Part shown: positions 1-6,270 of the stretch, piece by piece | Layout of the letters: the number at the start of each line of letters is the position of its first letter | Position numbering within the stretch: position 1 is the first letter of the stretch | Source: UBA2144 sp964506185 | GTDB taxonomy: Bacteria; Patescibacteriota; Gracilibacteria; Peribacterales; Peribacteraceae | Assembly: GCA_964506185.1 (NCBI GenBank) | Contig: CAZDKL010000002.1 | Span: forward strand, 1 to 64,000 | Reading direction: 5' to 3' | Length of the DNA: 64,000 nt | Notes under the pieces: generated by a model | The model's input: only the letters and a program-made list of their open reading frames with translations | Told to the model about the DNA's origin: nothing | Database searches by the model: none | Translations under genes and position numbers: made by a program

Positions 1-10
1 AAACTCTTCC

Positions 11-32
11 TCCGCCAGCTTACGCAGGCGGA
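11..32. repeat. Short inverted repeat inside the response-regulator 3' end
   Basis: The arms TCCGCC and GGCGGA flank a 10-nt centre. The stop codon of the receiver-domain gene falls in the centre (20-22). Confidence 0.6.
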
Positions 33-361
33 TTCTCGAAGGAATGTTGAAAACCGTCCATATTCGGCATAATCAAATCCAGCAATATTCCATTTGGCTT
101 GAATTCGGCGATGGCTTCCAGTGCTTGTTTTCCATCTTCAACCAACTTTGTCTCGTAACCTTCGTGTGCAAACTTAAGTTCCAGTGCATGAGCGAGAGGC
201 TTCTCATCTTCGACAATGAGCAAGCGTTTTCCATTGCTTTTAGGTTTGGAGGCTTCCGGTTTTGCTTCGGAAGCATCCTGTTTTTGCTCTTTTTCCTCTA
301 CTTCCGGGGCTTGCTGATCTTTGGCCGGTGTTGGATCTTTTTTGTTTTCGTTTTTAGGCAT
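20..361 (-). pseudogene. Response-regulator receiver domain, cut short
   Basis: After a charged Lys/Glu/Pro-rich N-terminal tail of about 44 residues, the protein enters a receiver domain: LLIVEDE supplies the acidic pocket and LLDLIMPNMDGF carries the phospho-acceptor Asp. It stops about 60 residues into a fold that normally needs about 120, so beta4, beta5 and the conserved Thr/Ser and Lys are missing. The stop codon lies inside a TCCGCC...GGCGGA inverted repeat at 11-32, so the element appears to have ended the frame. The window edge hides what follows. A frameshift or assembly error is the alternative. The receiver identity is secure; calling it broken is an inference. Confidence 0.6.
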
Positions 362-456
362 AGTGAAGCCAAAATAATCATATAATTATAGCGGAATATT
401 CGATTTTAATCAATTGTGTCAAACAGCCAATTCTATACTGACTGAATTTAATGAAC

Positions 457-493
457 TTGCCTTATTTAAGGCAAAAAAGTCTATCAAATAGAC
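457..493. promoter_or_regulatory. Two adjacent inverted repeats upstream of purH
   Basis: A perfect palindrome with arms TTGCCTTA/TAAGGCAA lies at 457-474. A GTCTAT-CAA-ATAGAC hairpin follows at 479-493. Both sit just upstream of the purH -10 box, where an operator could act. An almost identical copy of the first motif (16 of 18 bases) lies upstream of rnj at 8427-8444. Confidence 0.4.
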
Positions 494-503
494 AATTTTC
501 CGC

Positions 504-509
504 TACAAT
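504..509 (+). promoter_or_regulatory. purH -10 box, probably leaderless
   Basis: TACAAT ends 8 nt before the purH ATG at 518. Transcription would then begin at or within a base or two of the start codon. No Shine-Dalgarno is visible. Confidence 0.45.
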
Positions 510-517
510 CGAAACCT

Positions 518-2020
518 ATGAAAAGACGAGCCCTTATTTCAGTTTCCGACAAAACAAATCTAACCGAATTCGCAAAAGCTTTAACCGAACTTGATTTCGA
601 AATCATTTCAACCGGAGGAACCCTAAAGGCTTTGGCTGACGCCGGTATATCTGCAACTCCGATCGAGGAAGTAACTAAGTTTCCGGAATGTTTTGGAGGA
701 AGACTTAAAACTTTGCATCCGCTGATCTTCGGAGGACTGCTTTACCGCAGAGGAGAGGACGAGGACAAAGCCAAAGAACTTGGAATTGAACCAATTGATC
801 TGGTTGTTGTGAACCTTTATCCATTTGAGGAGACTGCAAGGAAGGAAGGCGTGTCAAAAGAAGAGCTTGTTGAGCAAATTGACATCGGCGGACCCAGCTT
901 ACTCAGGGCTGCGGCAAAAAATGCTGACCATGTAACTGTAATTTGCGATATCTCTGACTATGATCGTGTGATTGAAGAGATGAAAACAGGAGATACTTCA
1001 ACTGAACTAAGGTCGGAGCTTGCGCGCAAAGTTTTCCTGCGAACTGCGGCCTATGATTCTGCAATTGCGCAAACTCTTTCCGAAGGAACGCACACGGGAA
1101 TGATGCTGACCAACAAGACAGTGCTCAGATACGGAGAAAACCCGCATCAATGGGGAAGTTATTACGATCTTTATAACAATCCTGAATCCAGATGGACATT
1201 CCATCAGGGCAAGGAGATGAGTTACCTGAATATTTTGGATGCGGATGGAGCATGGAATCTGACTTGCGAGTTTGAACGCCCGGCATGCGCCTGCATCAAG
1301 CATGCAAGTCCTTCCGGCGTAGCAGTTGATGACAATGTTACCAATGCATTCCAAAGAAGTTACGACGCTGATCGTTTGTCTGCATTCGGAGTTATCGTTT
1401 CGCTCAACAGGCCATGCCCAATGAGTGTGATCGAGAAGATTATCGAGCAGAAGATATTCACAGAAGTAATTATTGCACCGGGATATGAGGATGGCGTACT
1501 TGAATTTATGGCAGAAAAACGCCCGAAGATTCGGGCAATTACTCACAAGTGCCCCGATCCGGATGCAGTAACTTTTCGCTCAGCACTCGGAGGAATGCTT
1601 GTGCAGAATCAGGATACCAAGATTGTAACCAAGGCTGACCTTAAGGTTGCAACTGAAATTAAGCCGACTGACGCTCAGATCGAGGACCTTCTCTTTGCAT
1701 TCAAAGTTGTTAAGCATGCAAAATCAAACGCGATTGTGTTTGCGAAAGACTTAGTCAGCGTGGGAATCGGATGCGGACAAACAAGCAGAGTTGATTCCAC
1801 AATTATTGCCGCACGACGAGCAGGGGAACGCGCACAGGGCGCCGCAATGGCAAGTGACGCGTTCTTCCCATTCCCAGACTCGGTTGAAGAAGCTGCAAAG
1901 AATGGAATCGCATCGATCATCCAACCCGGAGGATCAATTCGTGACGAAGAAGTGATTGCGAAGGCAAATGAGCTTGGAATTCCGATGGTCTTCACTGGTG
2001 TAAGAGGCTTCCGACATTAA
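518..2020 (+). CDS. purH: Bifunctional AICAR transformylase / IMP cyclohydrolase
   Basis: This enzyme catalyses the last two steps of IMP synthesis in the cytoplasm: formylation of AICAR, then ring closure. The 500 residues are close to full length for the family. The N-terminal MGS-like cyclohydrolase domain has ISVSDKTN, STGGT and GGRLKTLHP. The transformylase domain has RYGENPHQ (about residue 203) and the catalytic Lys-His in KHASPSGVA (about residue 259). The C-terminus is PGGSIRDEE...FTGVRGFRH. No other purine gene is nearby. A second, synonymously recoded copy of the last codons follows at 2080-2115. The ATG was chosen because it aligns with family N-termini and follows a -10 box. Confidence 0.96.
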   Translation: MKRRALISVSDKTNLTEFAKALTELDFEIISTGGTLKALADAGISATPIEEVTKFPECFGGRLKTLHPLIFGGLLYRRGEDEDKAKELGIEPIDLVVVNLYPFEETARKEGVSKEELVEQIDIGGPSLLRAAAKNADHVTVICDISDYDRVIEEMKTGDTSTELRSELARKVFLRTAAYDSAIAQTLSEGTHTGMMLTNKTVLRYGENPHQWGSYYDLYNNPESRWTFHQGKEMSYLNILDADGAWNLTCEFERPACACIKHASPSGVAVDDNVTNAFQRSYDADRLSAFGVIVSLNRPCPMSVIEKIIEQKIFTEVIIAPGYEDGVLEFMAEKRPKIRAITHKCPDPDAVTFRSALGGMLVQNQDTKIVTKADLKVATEIKPTDAQIEDLLFAFKVVKHAKSNAIVFAKDLVSVGIGCGQTSRVDSTIIAARRAGERAQGAAMASDAFFPFPDSVEEAAKNGIASIIQPGGSIRDEEVIAKANELGIPMVFTGVRGFRH

Positions 2021-2029
2021 TATAACACT

Positions 2030-2082
2030 GACTACCACTTCCTGTCCTGAGCGAACGAACGGAGTGAGTGAGTCGAAGGGTG
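2030..2082. repeat. Palindromic element after purH
   Basis: This is an imperfect inverted repeat with outer parts ACCACTTCC and GAAGGGTGGT and an inner CCTGAGCG/GAGTCGAAGG segment. Similar CCTTCGACTC...GCTCAGGACA repeats are widespread in bacterial genomes (from memory). It separates purH from the recoded copy of its own 3' end. Confidence 0.55.
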
Positions 2083-2115
2083 GTATTTACTGGAGTTAGA
2101 GGATTCAGACATTAA
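2080..2115 (+). pseudogene. Recoded copy of the purH 3' end
   Basis: The reading VVFTGVRGFRH-stop repeats the purH C-terminus MVFTGVRGFRH-stop (1985-2020). Beyond the first base, six codons differ and every change is synonymous (Val, Phe, Gly, Val, Gly, Arg). The first base (GTG against ATG) may belong to the palindrome. It has no start of its own and is probably untranslated. Confidence 0.8.
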
Positions 2116-2145
2116 AACAGCTACTCTAACTACTGGCCACCAACC

Positions 2146-2277
2146 GGCAAACGCACATCCGAGCGAGGAGCCAATGGCTATTTGTTCAATGGCGCGAGTG
2201 GATGGCGACCTTTAGTGTCGTCTCCGCGAGCCTGACTATGATTATGAATACTACGCGACGAGTGAGCTGCGTTTGCC
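2146..2277. repeat. 132-bp segment bounded by 10-bp inverted repeats
   Basis: GGCAAACGCA at 2146-2155 is exactly complementary to TGCGTTTGCC at 2268-2277. The interior is GC-rich with smaller stems (GCGAC/GTCGT). It may be a miniature element or a folded RNA; nothing decides between them. Confidence 0.4.
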
Positions 2278-2293
2278 TTGATCTTTTTCTTTG

Positions 2294-2329
2294 CTTCTTT
2301 CTTTTTGTATCAAGATAAAAAGAAAGAAG
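2294..2329. repeat. Polypyrimidine/polypurine hairpin
   Basis: CTTCTTTCTTTTT pairs perfectly with AAAAAGAAAGAAG around a 10-nt loop. It may act as a terminator for the minus-strand gene at 2361-2672, but there is no following T-run. Confidence 0.4.
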
Positions 2330-2336
2330 AAGGGTC

Positions 2337-2357
2337 TGTATGTACATTGTACATACA
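2337..2357. repeat. 21-bp perfect palindrome, copy 1
   Basis: Arms TGTATGTACA and TGTACATACA flank a single T. It starts 3 nt past the stop codon of the minus-strand gene at 2361. An identical copy lies 1 nt after another stop codon at 20375-20395. Confidence 0.7.
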
Positions 2358-2360
2358 CCT

Positions 2361-2672
2361 TTATTCATCATCTCCGACTTCAATTGGTTCACCCGTCTTA
2401 ATACACACACCATCCACCGCCCCACAATTAATCACAGCATTATTCTTAGGCTTCAAAACAACAGCGCAACTGCATCCGTAGGCCTTAACATGCGACTCAA
2501 TCTGATCTTTTGTTCCCGGATACTCCGATGGAGTTGCATCATTCAAACTGTTTTCAACAGTAATATCTCCACCCATCGGACCTCCTCTCCCTCTAAATTT
2601 GACCGACAAATGTGGACACACTGGTAAAACCGGTAAATCTGGTGATGGTTGCTTTTTAGCCATAGGACACAT
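2361..2672 (-). CDS. Small hypothetical protein with C-terminal cysteines
   Basis: The product is 103 residues (100 if the second Met, at 2663, is used). It is Pro/Gly-rich at the N-terminus and has CxxH-like and CSC cysteines plus a late NCGAVDGVC segment. That spacing could bind a metal, but I do not recognise the family. It ends in the acidic EVGDDE. It stands alone, with no Shine-Dalgarno, between purH and recR. Codon use matches its neighbours and no better frame overlaps it, so it is probably real. Confidence 0.5.
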   Translation of the reverse strand: MCPMAKKQPSPDLPVLPVCPHLSVKFRGRGGPMGGDITVENSLNDATPSEYPGTKDQIESHVKAYGCSCAVVLKPKNNAVINCGAVDGVCIKTGEPIEVGDDE

Positions 2673-2720
2673 TTATACCGCCTTTATGTCTTGAGTCAAG
2701 AATAATGACGTCCTTTGTCT

Positions 2721-2810
2721 GAACCATGATTAATAGGATTTAAAGATAGACAGGATTAAGGATCATTCCCCGTAATCAAGTTAATCTTGTAATCATGAAA
2801 ATCAAGGTTC
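2721..2810. repeat. GATTA-type dispersed repeat spanning the recR stop
   Basis: GAACC at 2721 and GGTTC at 2806-2810 bound a repeat-rich segment with several GATTAA/AATCATGA motifs that can fold back. Similar segments are common in many genomes (from memory). The recR stop codon (2802-2804) lies inside its right edge. Confidence 0.5.
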
Positions 2811-3452
2811 TGACAATGTTCTCCTCCCCTCCAACGACTCTTTGAGTGTCACCTGATCCGCAAACTCAATGTCTGCTCCCATTGGAAGTCCGTGAGCTAA
2901 GCGGCTAACTGCTTCGACTTTATCCTTCAACTGATCATTGATGTAACTCGCTGTCGCTTCTCCTTCAACATCCGGATTCGTTGCAACAATTACCTCCTTG
3001 ATTGAATCGGATTTCGGATTTCGGATTTGTTTCGGATTTCGGATTTCGGATTTGGAATCACACCGATCAATCAGCTCCTTGAGCTTCAATTGCTCCGGTC
3101 CCATCCCATCAATAGGGGAGAGTACGCCATGGAGCACATGGTAAACACCCTTGTAAGAAGTTTTTTCGAATGCAACCACGTCCAAAGGATTTTCAACAAC
3201 CAAAATAGTCGAATGATCGCGCGAAGTATCTGAACATATGCTGCATTCTTCTTGTAAGCTGACCATCTGGCATGACTTGCAGTACTTAAGTTCATTCTTT
3301 AGCTCAGAAAGCGAGTTCCCCAGCGCTTCGGGTGAAGCTTTTGAGCTTCTAAGGAGGTGGAACGTCAAACGTTCGGCGGACTTGGGACCAATTCCGGGAA
3401 GTTTGCTGAACTCTTCGATGGCCTTTGTTATTTGGGGAGGTAGGAGAGACAT
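2802..3452 (-). CDS. recR: Recombination protein RecR
   Basis: RecR loads or helps RecF/RecO act at single-strand gaps during recombinational repair. The protein has 216 residues with an N-terminal HhH (LPGIGPKSAERLTFHLL), a four-cysteine zinc finger (CKSC...CSIC) and a Toprim domain (VVENPLDVVAFEKT, then EVIVATNPDVEGEATA). A Lys/Arg/Pro-rich insert of about 17 residues, SEIRNPKQIRNPKS, interrupts the Toprim domain before EVIVATNP and is written by heptamer repeats (3008-3053). The start MSLLPPQ was chosen because the longer frame reads through another repeat. The last residues SEP and the stop come from a dispersed element. Confidence 0.95.
   Translation of the reverse strand: MSLLPPQITKAIEEFSKLPGIGPKSAERLTFHLLRSSKASPEALGNSLSELKNELKYCKSCQMVSLQEECSICSDTSRDHSTILVVENPLDVVAFEKTSYKGVYHVLHGVLSPIDGMGPEQLKLKELIDRCDSKSEIRNPKQIRNPKSDSIKEVIVATNPDVEGEATASYINDQLKDKVEAVSRLAHGLPMGADIEFADQVTLKESLEGRRTLSEP
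3008..3053. repeat. CGGATTT heptamer repeat inside recR
   Basis: Three CGGATTT units (3008-3028), a GTTT spacer, and three more units (3033-3053) keep the recR frame open and encode the repeated EIRNPK peptide. Confidence 0.85.
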
Positions 3453-3493
3453 GTTTGTATCTGGATAGTACTTAGAATTATAGAAATGGAAAG

Positions 3494-3550
3494 TGGTAAA
3501 TGGTAAATGGATAATATTATTTTCAATTATCAATTATCAATTTTCAATTA
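3494..3550. repeat. Heptamer repeats between smpB and recR
   Basis: There are two TGGTAAA units (3494-3507). Four CAATTAT-like heptamers (3524-3550) follow, and the last contains the smpB stop codon (3548-3550). Confidence 0.75.
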
Positions 3551-3988
3551 GTAGTCCTCTCCTTTTTTTAATTTTCGTTTCTGATCCCTCTCCCTGATCT
3601 TCTGCCTCTTATCAAATCTCTTCTTGCCCTTCCCAAGGCCCAGTAAAACCTTGATATGTTTCCCGGCCCTGACTTCGAGAGGAATGATTGTGACGCCCTG
3701 TTCGTCCAGAGCTGACTGGAGTTTTTGGGATTCCGACTTTTTTAAGAGCAACTTGCGATCCTGCCCAGGATCATAGTTCTCGAGCCCAGATGCATGAGAG
3801 TATGGAGAGATCTTTGCGCTCCTCAGAATCGGTTTTTCACCCAAGAAGGATACATATGAGCCAGATAGATTTACGTGGCCCTCACGACAGGATTTGACCT
3901 CCTGACCGGTCAGAATTACCCCTGCTTCCACCCTGTCCAGGATCTCGTAGTCATAGCTTGCACGACGGTTCTTGGCAACAATCTTCAT
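3548..3988 (-). CDS. smpB: SsrA-binding protein SmpB
   Basis: SmpB binds tmRNA and delivers it to stalled ribosomes for trans-translation. The 146-residue product is of normal length. It has the N-terminal IVAKNRRASYDYEI, the core VEAGVILTGQEVKSCREGHVNLSGSYV, and a basic C-terminal tail rich in KKRFDKRQKIRERDQKRK, which becomes helical in the decoding centre. No tmRNA gene is evident in the window. It precedes recR on the same strand, separated by heptamer repeats. There is no Shine-Dalgarno before the start. Confidence 0.97.
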   Translation of the reverse strand: MKIVAKNRRASYDYEILDRVEAGVILTGQEVKSCREGHVNLSGSYVSFLGEKPILRSAKISPYSHASGLENYDPGQDRKLLLKKSESQKLQSALDEQGVTIIPLEVRAGKHIKVLLGLGKGKKRFDKRQKIRERDQKRKLKKGEDY

Positions 3989-4058
3989 CAGGCTGGATTG
4001 TGCCTTAAAAGGGTCGTAGAAGCCAGAATTATTGGCTTATGTTAGCCAAAGTTGTCTA

Positions 4059-4089
4059 TTGACAAAAGCCCATGAGACTGTATTATATT
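4059..4089 (+). promoter_or_regulatory. Strong sigma70-type promoter for a small RNA
   Basis: A consensus -35 TTGACA (4059-4064) is followed 16-19 bp later by the overlapping -10 candidates TATTAT/TTATAT/TATATT. A TTGGCT...AGCCAA inverted repeat lies just upstream (4032-4050). No plus-strand gene follows, only a folded stretch ending in a terminator. Confidence 0.6.
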
Positions 4090-4091
4090 GA

Positions 4092-4239
4092 GTGCTTGAC
4101 CCCTTATATTTTCTCCCCGTTCGCGGGGGCGAACGCAGATAATTCTGTTGATTAGTAAGGATTAGAGCATTCGCAATCTAGGGTGTCTCCCTCTTTATTT
4201 TTTTGGGCAGATGCCCTGATTGTTATATGGGCTTTTTTT
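4092..4239 (+). ncRNA. Candidate small RNA of about 145 nt
   Basis: The stretch lies between two minus-strand genes, with a consensus promoter before it and a GCCC...GGGC plus seven-T terminator after it. Internal stems include CCCCG/CGGGG (around 4117-4131) and an imperfect GCGAACGC/GCATTCGC pair. I found no SRP, tmRNA or RNase P signature. 6S RNA is possible but cannot be shown by eye. The 3' end overlaps the pilD stop by 2 nt, so antisense action on pilD is another option. Confidence 0.45.
4205..4239 (+). terminator. Rho-independent terminator with an alternative hairpin
   Basis: GCCC (4213-4216) pairs with GGGC (4229-4232) before seven Ts. The same GCCC can instead pair with GGGCA at 4205-4209 (GGGCA-GA-TGCCC), an arrangement like an antiterminator. 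Confidence 0.6.
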
Positions 4240-4981
4240 ATAAGAGAATTCGAAGTATCTGGTCCCCCCAAATTAACACCACTAACGTTCCCAGACATAA
4301 GAATGGACCAAACGCGAGAGTCTCTTTGCTTTTTTTCTTATTGGAAACCAACAAAGGCAAAGCAACAATCGACCCGATAATGTAGGACACTCCAATCATG
4401 ACGAGTACATACTCCCAATTACCAAGAAGGAATCCAATGCCTGCAGCAAGAATAATATCTCCACTACCAACCCATTTGCCGGAGCTCAGTCTCCACTGGA
4501 TAAAGAAAAATCCAGCAGCAACCAGAGGAGCAAGTATCGGTATATATCCAGTTACATATGAATAGAGAATTGCGAGAATAACAAATGGAATGTTTAAGGC
4601 GTCCGGAATACTCTGGGTTTTTAAATCAATGACTGACATTAAAAGCATAATCCAAAGTATTACGGCGAGAAACAGAGCAGAAAATACACTGACCGGCGTT
4701 AAGAAAAGCGCAGTTATAAAAAACAATCCTGAGGAGAGTTCTACCAGAGGATATTGGACTGATATTTTCTTTGAGCAATGTCTGCATTTTCCCTGCAAAA
4801 GAATGAAACTTAAAATTGGAATTAGATCCATATTACAAATTTTCTTTTTGCACTTAGGACATTTGGAACGTCCACTGATTTTTTTATTTTTTGGAAGACG
4901 CTCAATTAATACGTTTCCGAAACTCCCGAGTGTTAGGCCAAGTATAAAAAAGAGAATTGTTAGTGGGTCAGTAATATGCAT
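4238..4981 (-). CDS. Type IV prepilin peptidase / N-methyltransferase
   Basis: This is a PilD-family inner-membrane aspartyl protease that removes the leader from type IV pilins and pseudopilins. The 247 residues include an N-terminal segment with GSFGNVLIERLP and two CxxC pairs (CPKC...CRHC) of the methyltransferase/zinc region. Several membrane helices follow. The two catalytic aspartates are in VIDLKTQSIPD and GSGDII. The downstream motif is GSGDII rather than the usual GxGDxK/L. No pilin genes are next to it. The start has no Shine-Dalgarno. Confidence 0.92.
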   Translation of the reverse strand: MHITDPLTILFFILGLTLGSFGNVLIERLPKNKKISGRSKCPKCKKKICNMDLIPILSFILLQGKCRHCSKKISVQYPLVELSSGLFFITALFLTPVSVFSALFLAVILWIMLLMSVIDLKTQSIPDALNIPFVILAILYSYVTGYIPILAPLVAAGFFFIQWRLSSGKWVGSGDIILAAGIGFLLGNWEYVLVMIGVSYIIGSIVALPLLVSNKKKSKETLAFGPFLCLGTLVVLIWGDQILRILL

Positions 4982-5027
4982 TGTCGTTAGTTTAGTTTAA
5001 GTTTAGTTATTGTTGAAGTACTGACGA

Positions 5028-5128
5028 GCAGATTGGCAATTAGCAGATTAGCTAACCATATCCATGTAACTCGAAAAGCTAATCTGTTAATCTGCTAAAG
5101 GATGCGAAGCACCCGTGCTAATCTGCCA
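5028..5128. repeat. GCAGATTAGC palindromic element, copy 1
   Basis: This is a fold-back element of about 100 bp. The outer arms are built from GCAGATTAGC-type motifs and a small GGATGC/GCACCC hairpin lies near one end. It abuts the stop codon of the minus-strand gene at 5129. Copy 2 at 6141-6243 has the same order of parts. Confidence 0.75.
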
Positions 5129-5707
5129 TTACTTCTTCTTTTTCCTTCTAATTGCAGCAGTCGCACCTGCAGCCCCAGCAATTGCAAGTCCAAGTCCAAG
5201 TCCAGAATCAGGAAGTTGATCTCCACTCTCTGCAGTTTGCTTTTCCATTGCATCTAATTCTTTCTGCCATTGGTCAGGTGGGGGAGTAACCTGCTCGGTT
5301 TCGGTTTTCGGTTTTCGGTTTTCGGGCTCAGATTTGGGTTCTGCATCGGGTTTAACCAGTTCTTTCTCCTGACTCGGTGTAATCTGCCCCTGATATTTCT
5401 GAGCTTTTTCTGCAATGCGTTCAAACGGAGTAGGCTCCTGCTGTCCGGGAGTACCACTTGAGGCAAAGTGCTTTGCAATCTCTCTGTTTCTTTGTGCTTG
5501 TCTCTCAATCCTTCTGTCCTCAACGTCTGTCTTTTCACTCGAGAACCTTGCATCTGCTCCTTCGCCTCCATCCCAGAACGTATGAATAAACGCACCTAGC
5601 GGAGGCTGAACAGCTTGGTATCCAAGATAAAGTCCATACGCAACAGAGGCTCCGATTATTGCACCGGCAATCTGGCGTGTAAGAGATGACTGAATAATCT
5701 GTTTCAT
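5129..5707 (-). CDS. Putative surface protein with LPxTG-like C-terminal signal
   Basis: The 192-residue product begins with a hydrophobic segment (about residues 11-32, AGAIIGASVAYGLYLGY). A charged, Pro/Glu/Gln-rich middle follows, partly written by CGGTTTT heptamers (EPENRKPKTETE). The end is LPDSG, a Gly/Ala-rich hydrophobic stretch and RRKKKK. That C-terminal order matches sortase sorting signals, with LPDSG in place of LPxTG. No sortase gene is in the window. The function is unknown; it may be a wall- or membrane-tethered spacer protein. Confidence 0.55.
   Translation of the reverse strand: MKQIIQSSLTRQIAGAIIGASVAYGLYLGYQAVQPPLGAFIHTFWDGGEGADARFSSEKTDVEDRRIERQAQRNREIAKHFASSGTPGQQEPTPFERIAEKAQKYQGQITPSQEKELVKPDAEPKSEPENRKPKTETEQVTPPPDQWQKELDAMEKQTAESGDQLPDSGLGLGLAIAGAAGATAAIRRKKKK
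5296..5326. repeat. CGGTTTT heptamer repeat inside a gene
   Basis: Three CGGTTTT units plus partial units lie in frame in the 192-residue protein gene and encode ENRKPKTE. Confidence 0.7.
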
Positions 5708-5762
5708 ATTTGTTTTTAGGTTTTCGAATTAGTATAGCAGATTTGACCTGTCTTCGCCAGAC

Positions 5763-6137
5763 TCAAAGAAGACTACTTTTATACTCCTCTGGCTTATGTG
5801 CCTCTATTCGCTCGATTGGATACGGAATATCCGATTCAGAAATACCCGGAGGAAGCCTCTGGTCATATCCGAGAAGTATCAAATCGGGCTTTATGTCTTC
5901 TATGGGTTTTAGATAATTGTCCGAATCTCCGAGTCTGACATCTGCTTCCGGGAACTCTGCCTGAATGGCTTTGATTCTTTCATCCTGATTCTGGCGAGGC
6001 TTGCGTCCTTTAATTTCCTCGACGGTATTATCCAAGCCAATGCTGACGAAGAGCTCCCCGCGTTTCCGGGCTTCGTTTAGAAAATATTTGTGGCCGGGGT
6101 GAAGGTTGTCGAAGGTTCCAAATACTAGGATTTTCAT
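5763..6137 (-). CDS. Cytidylyltransferase-family protein (RibL/TagD-like)
   Basis: The nucleotidyltransferase fold is shown by VFGTFDNLHPGH near the N-terminus, which holds the HxGH catalytic motif. GRKPRQNQDERIKAIQ and a later DLILLGYDQR complete the pattern. At 124 residues it fits glycerol-3-phosphate cytidylyltransferase or archaeal-type FAD synthetase; the sequence alone does not choose between them. It starts directly beside a GCAGATTAGC element, with no Shine-Dalgarno. Confidence 0.8.
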   Translation of the reverse strand: MKILVFGTFDNLHPGHKYFLNEARKRGELFVSIGLDNTVEEIKGRKPRQNQDERIKAIQAEFPEADVRLGDSDNYLKPIEDIKPDLILLGYDQRLPPGISESDIPYPIERIEAHKPEEYKSSLL

Positions 6138-6140
6138 AAA

Positions 6141-6243
6141 GGCAGATTAGCAGATTAGCATTTAGCAGATTAGCTATTTTATTCGAATAACTTAAAAAGC
6201 TAATCTGCCAAAGGGTGCGTAGCACCCGTGCCAATCTGCCAAT
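6141..6243. repeat. GCAGATTAGC palindromic element, copy 2
   Basis: It begins with direct GCAGATTA repeats, then TTAGCTATTTT, a loop and AAAAAGCTAATCTGCC. The GGGTGC/GCACCC hairpin and CCAATCTGCC follow. Architecture and much of the sequence match 5028-5128. Confidence 0.75.
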
Positions 6244-6270
6244 TGCTCGCAAGCCCTATATAAACAACCT

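Larger units (their letters stand above)
2021..2360. other. Gene-free stretch packed with repeats
   Basis: It holds the purH-end palindrome and copy, a 132-bp segment with 10-bp terminal inverted repeats (2146-2277), a polypyrimidine hairpin (2294-2329) and a 21-bp palindrome (2337-2357). No convincing ORF is present. Confidence 0.6.

Noticed and set aside
1985..2115. Strain-mix assembly error as explanation of the purH-end copy
   Set aside because: Not fully excluded. The copy is preceded by a palindrome rather than by the rest of a second purH allele, and rnj shows the same plan, so a simple allele join is less likely.
4183..4380. Short plus-strand frames over the pilD 3' end
   Set aside because: They lie antisense to a well-supported prepilin peptidase gene and start within a terminator.
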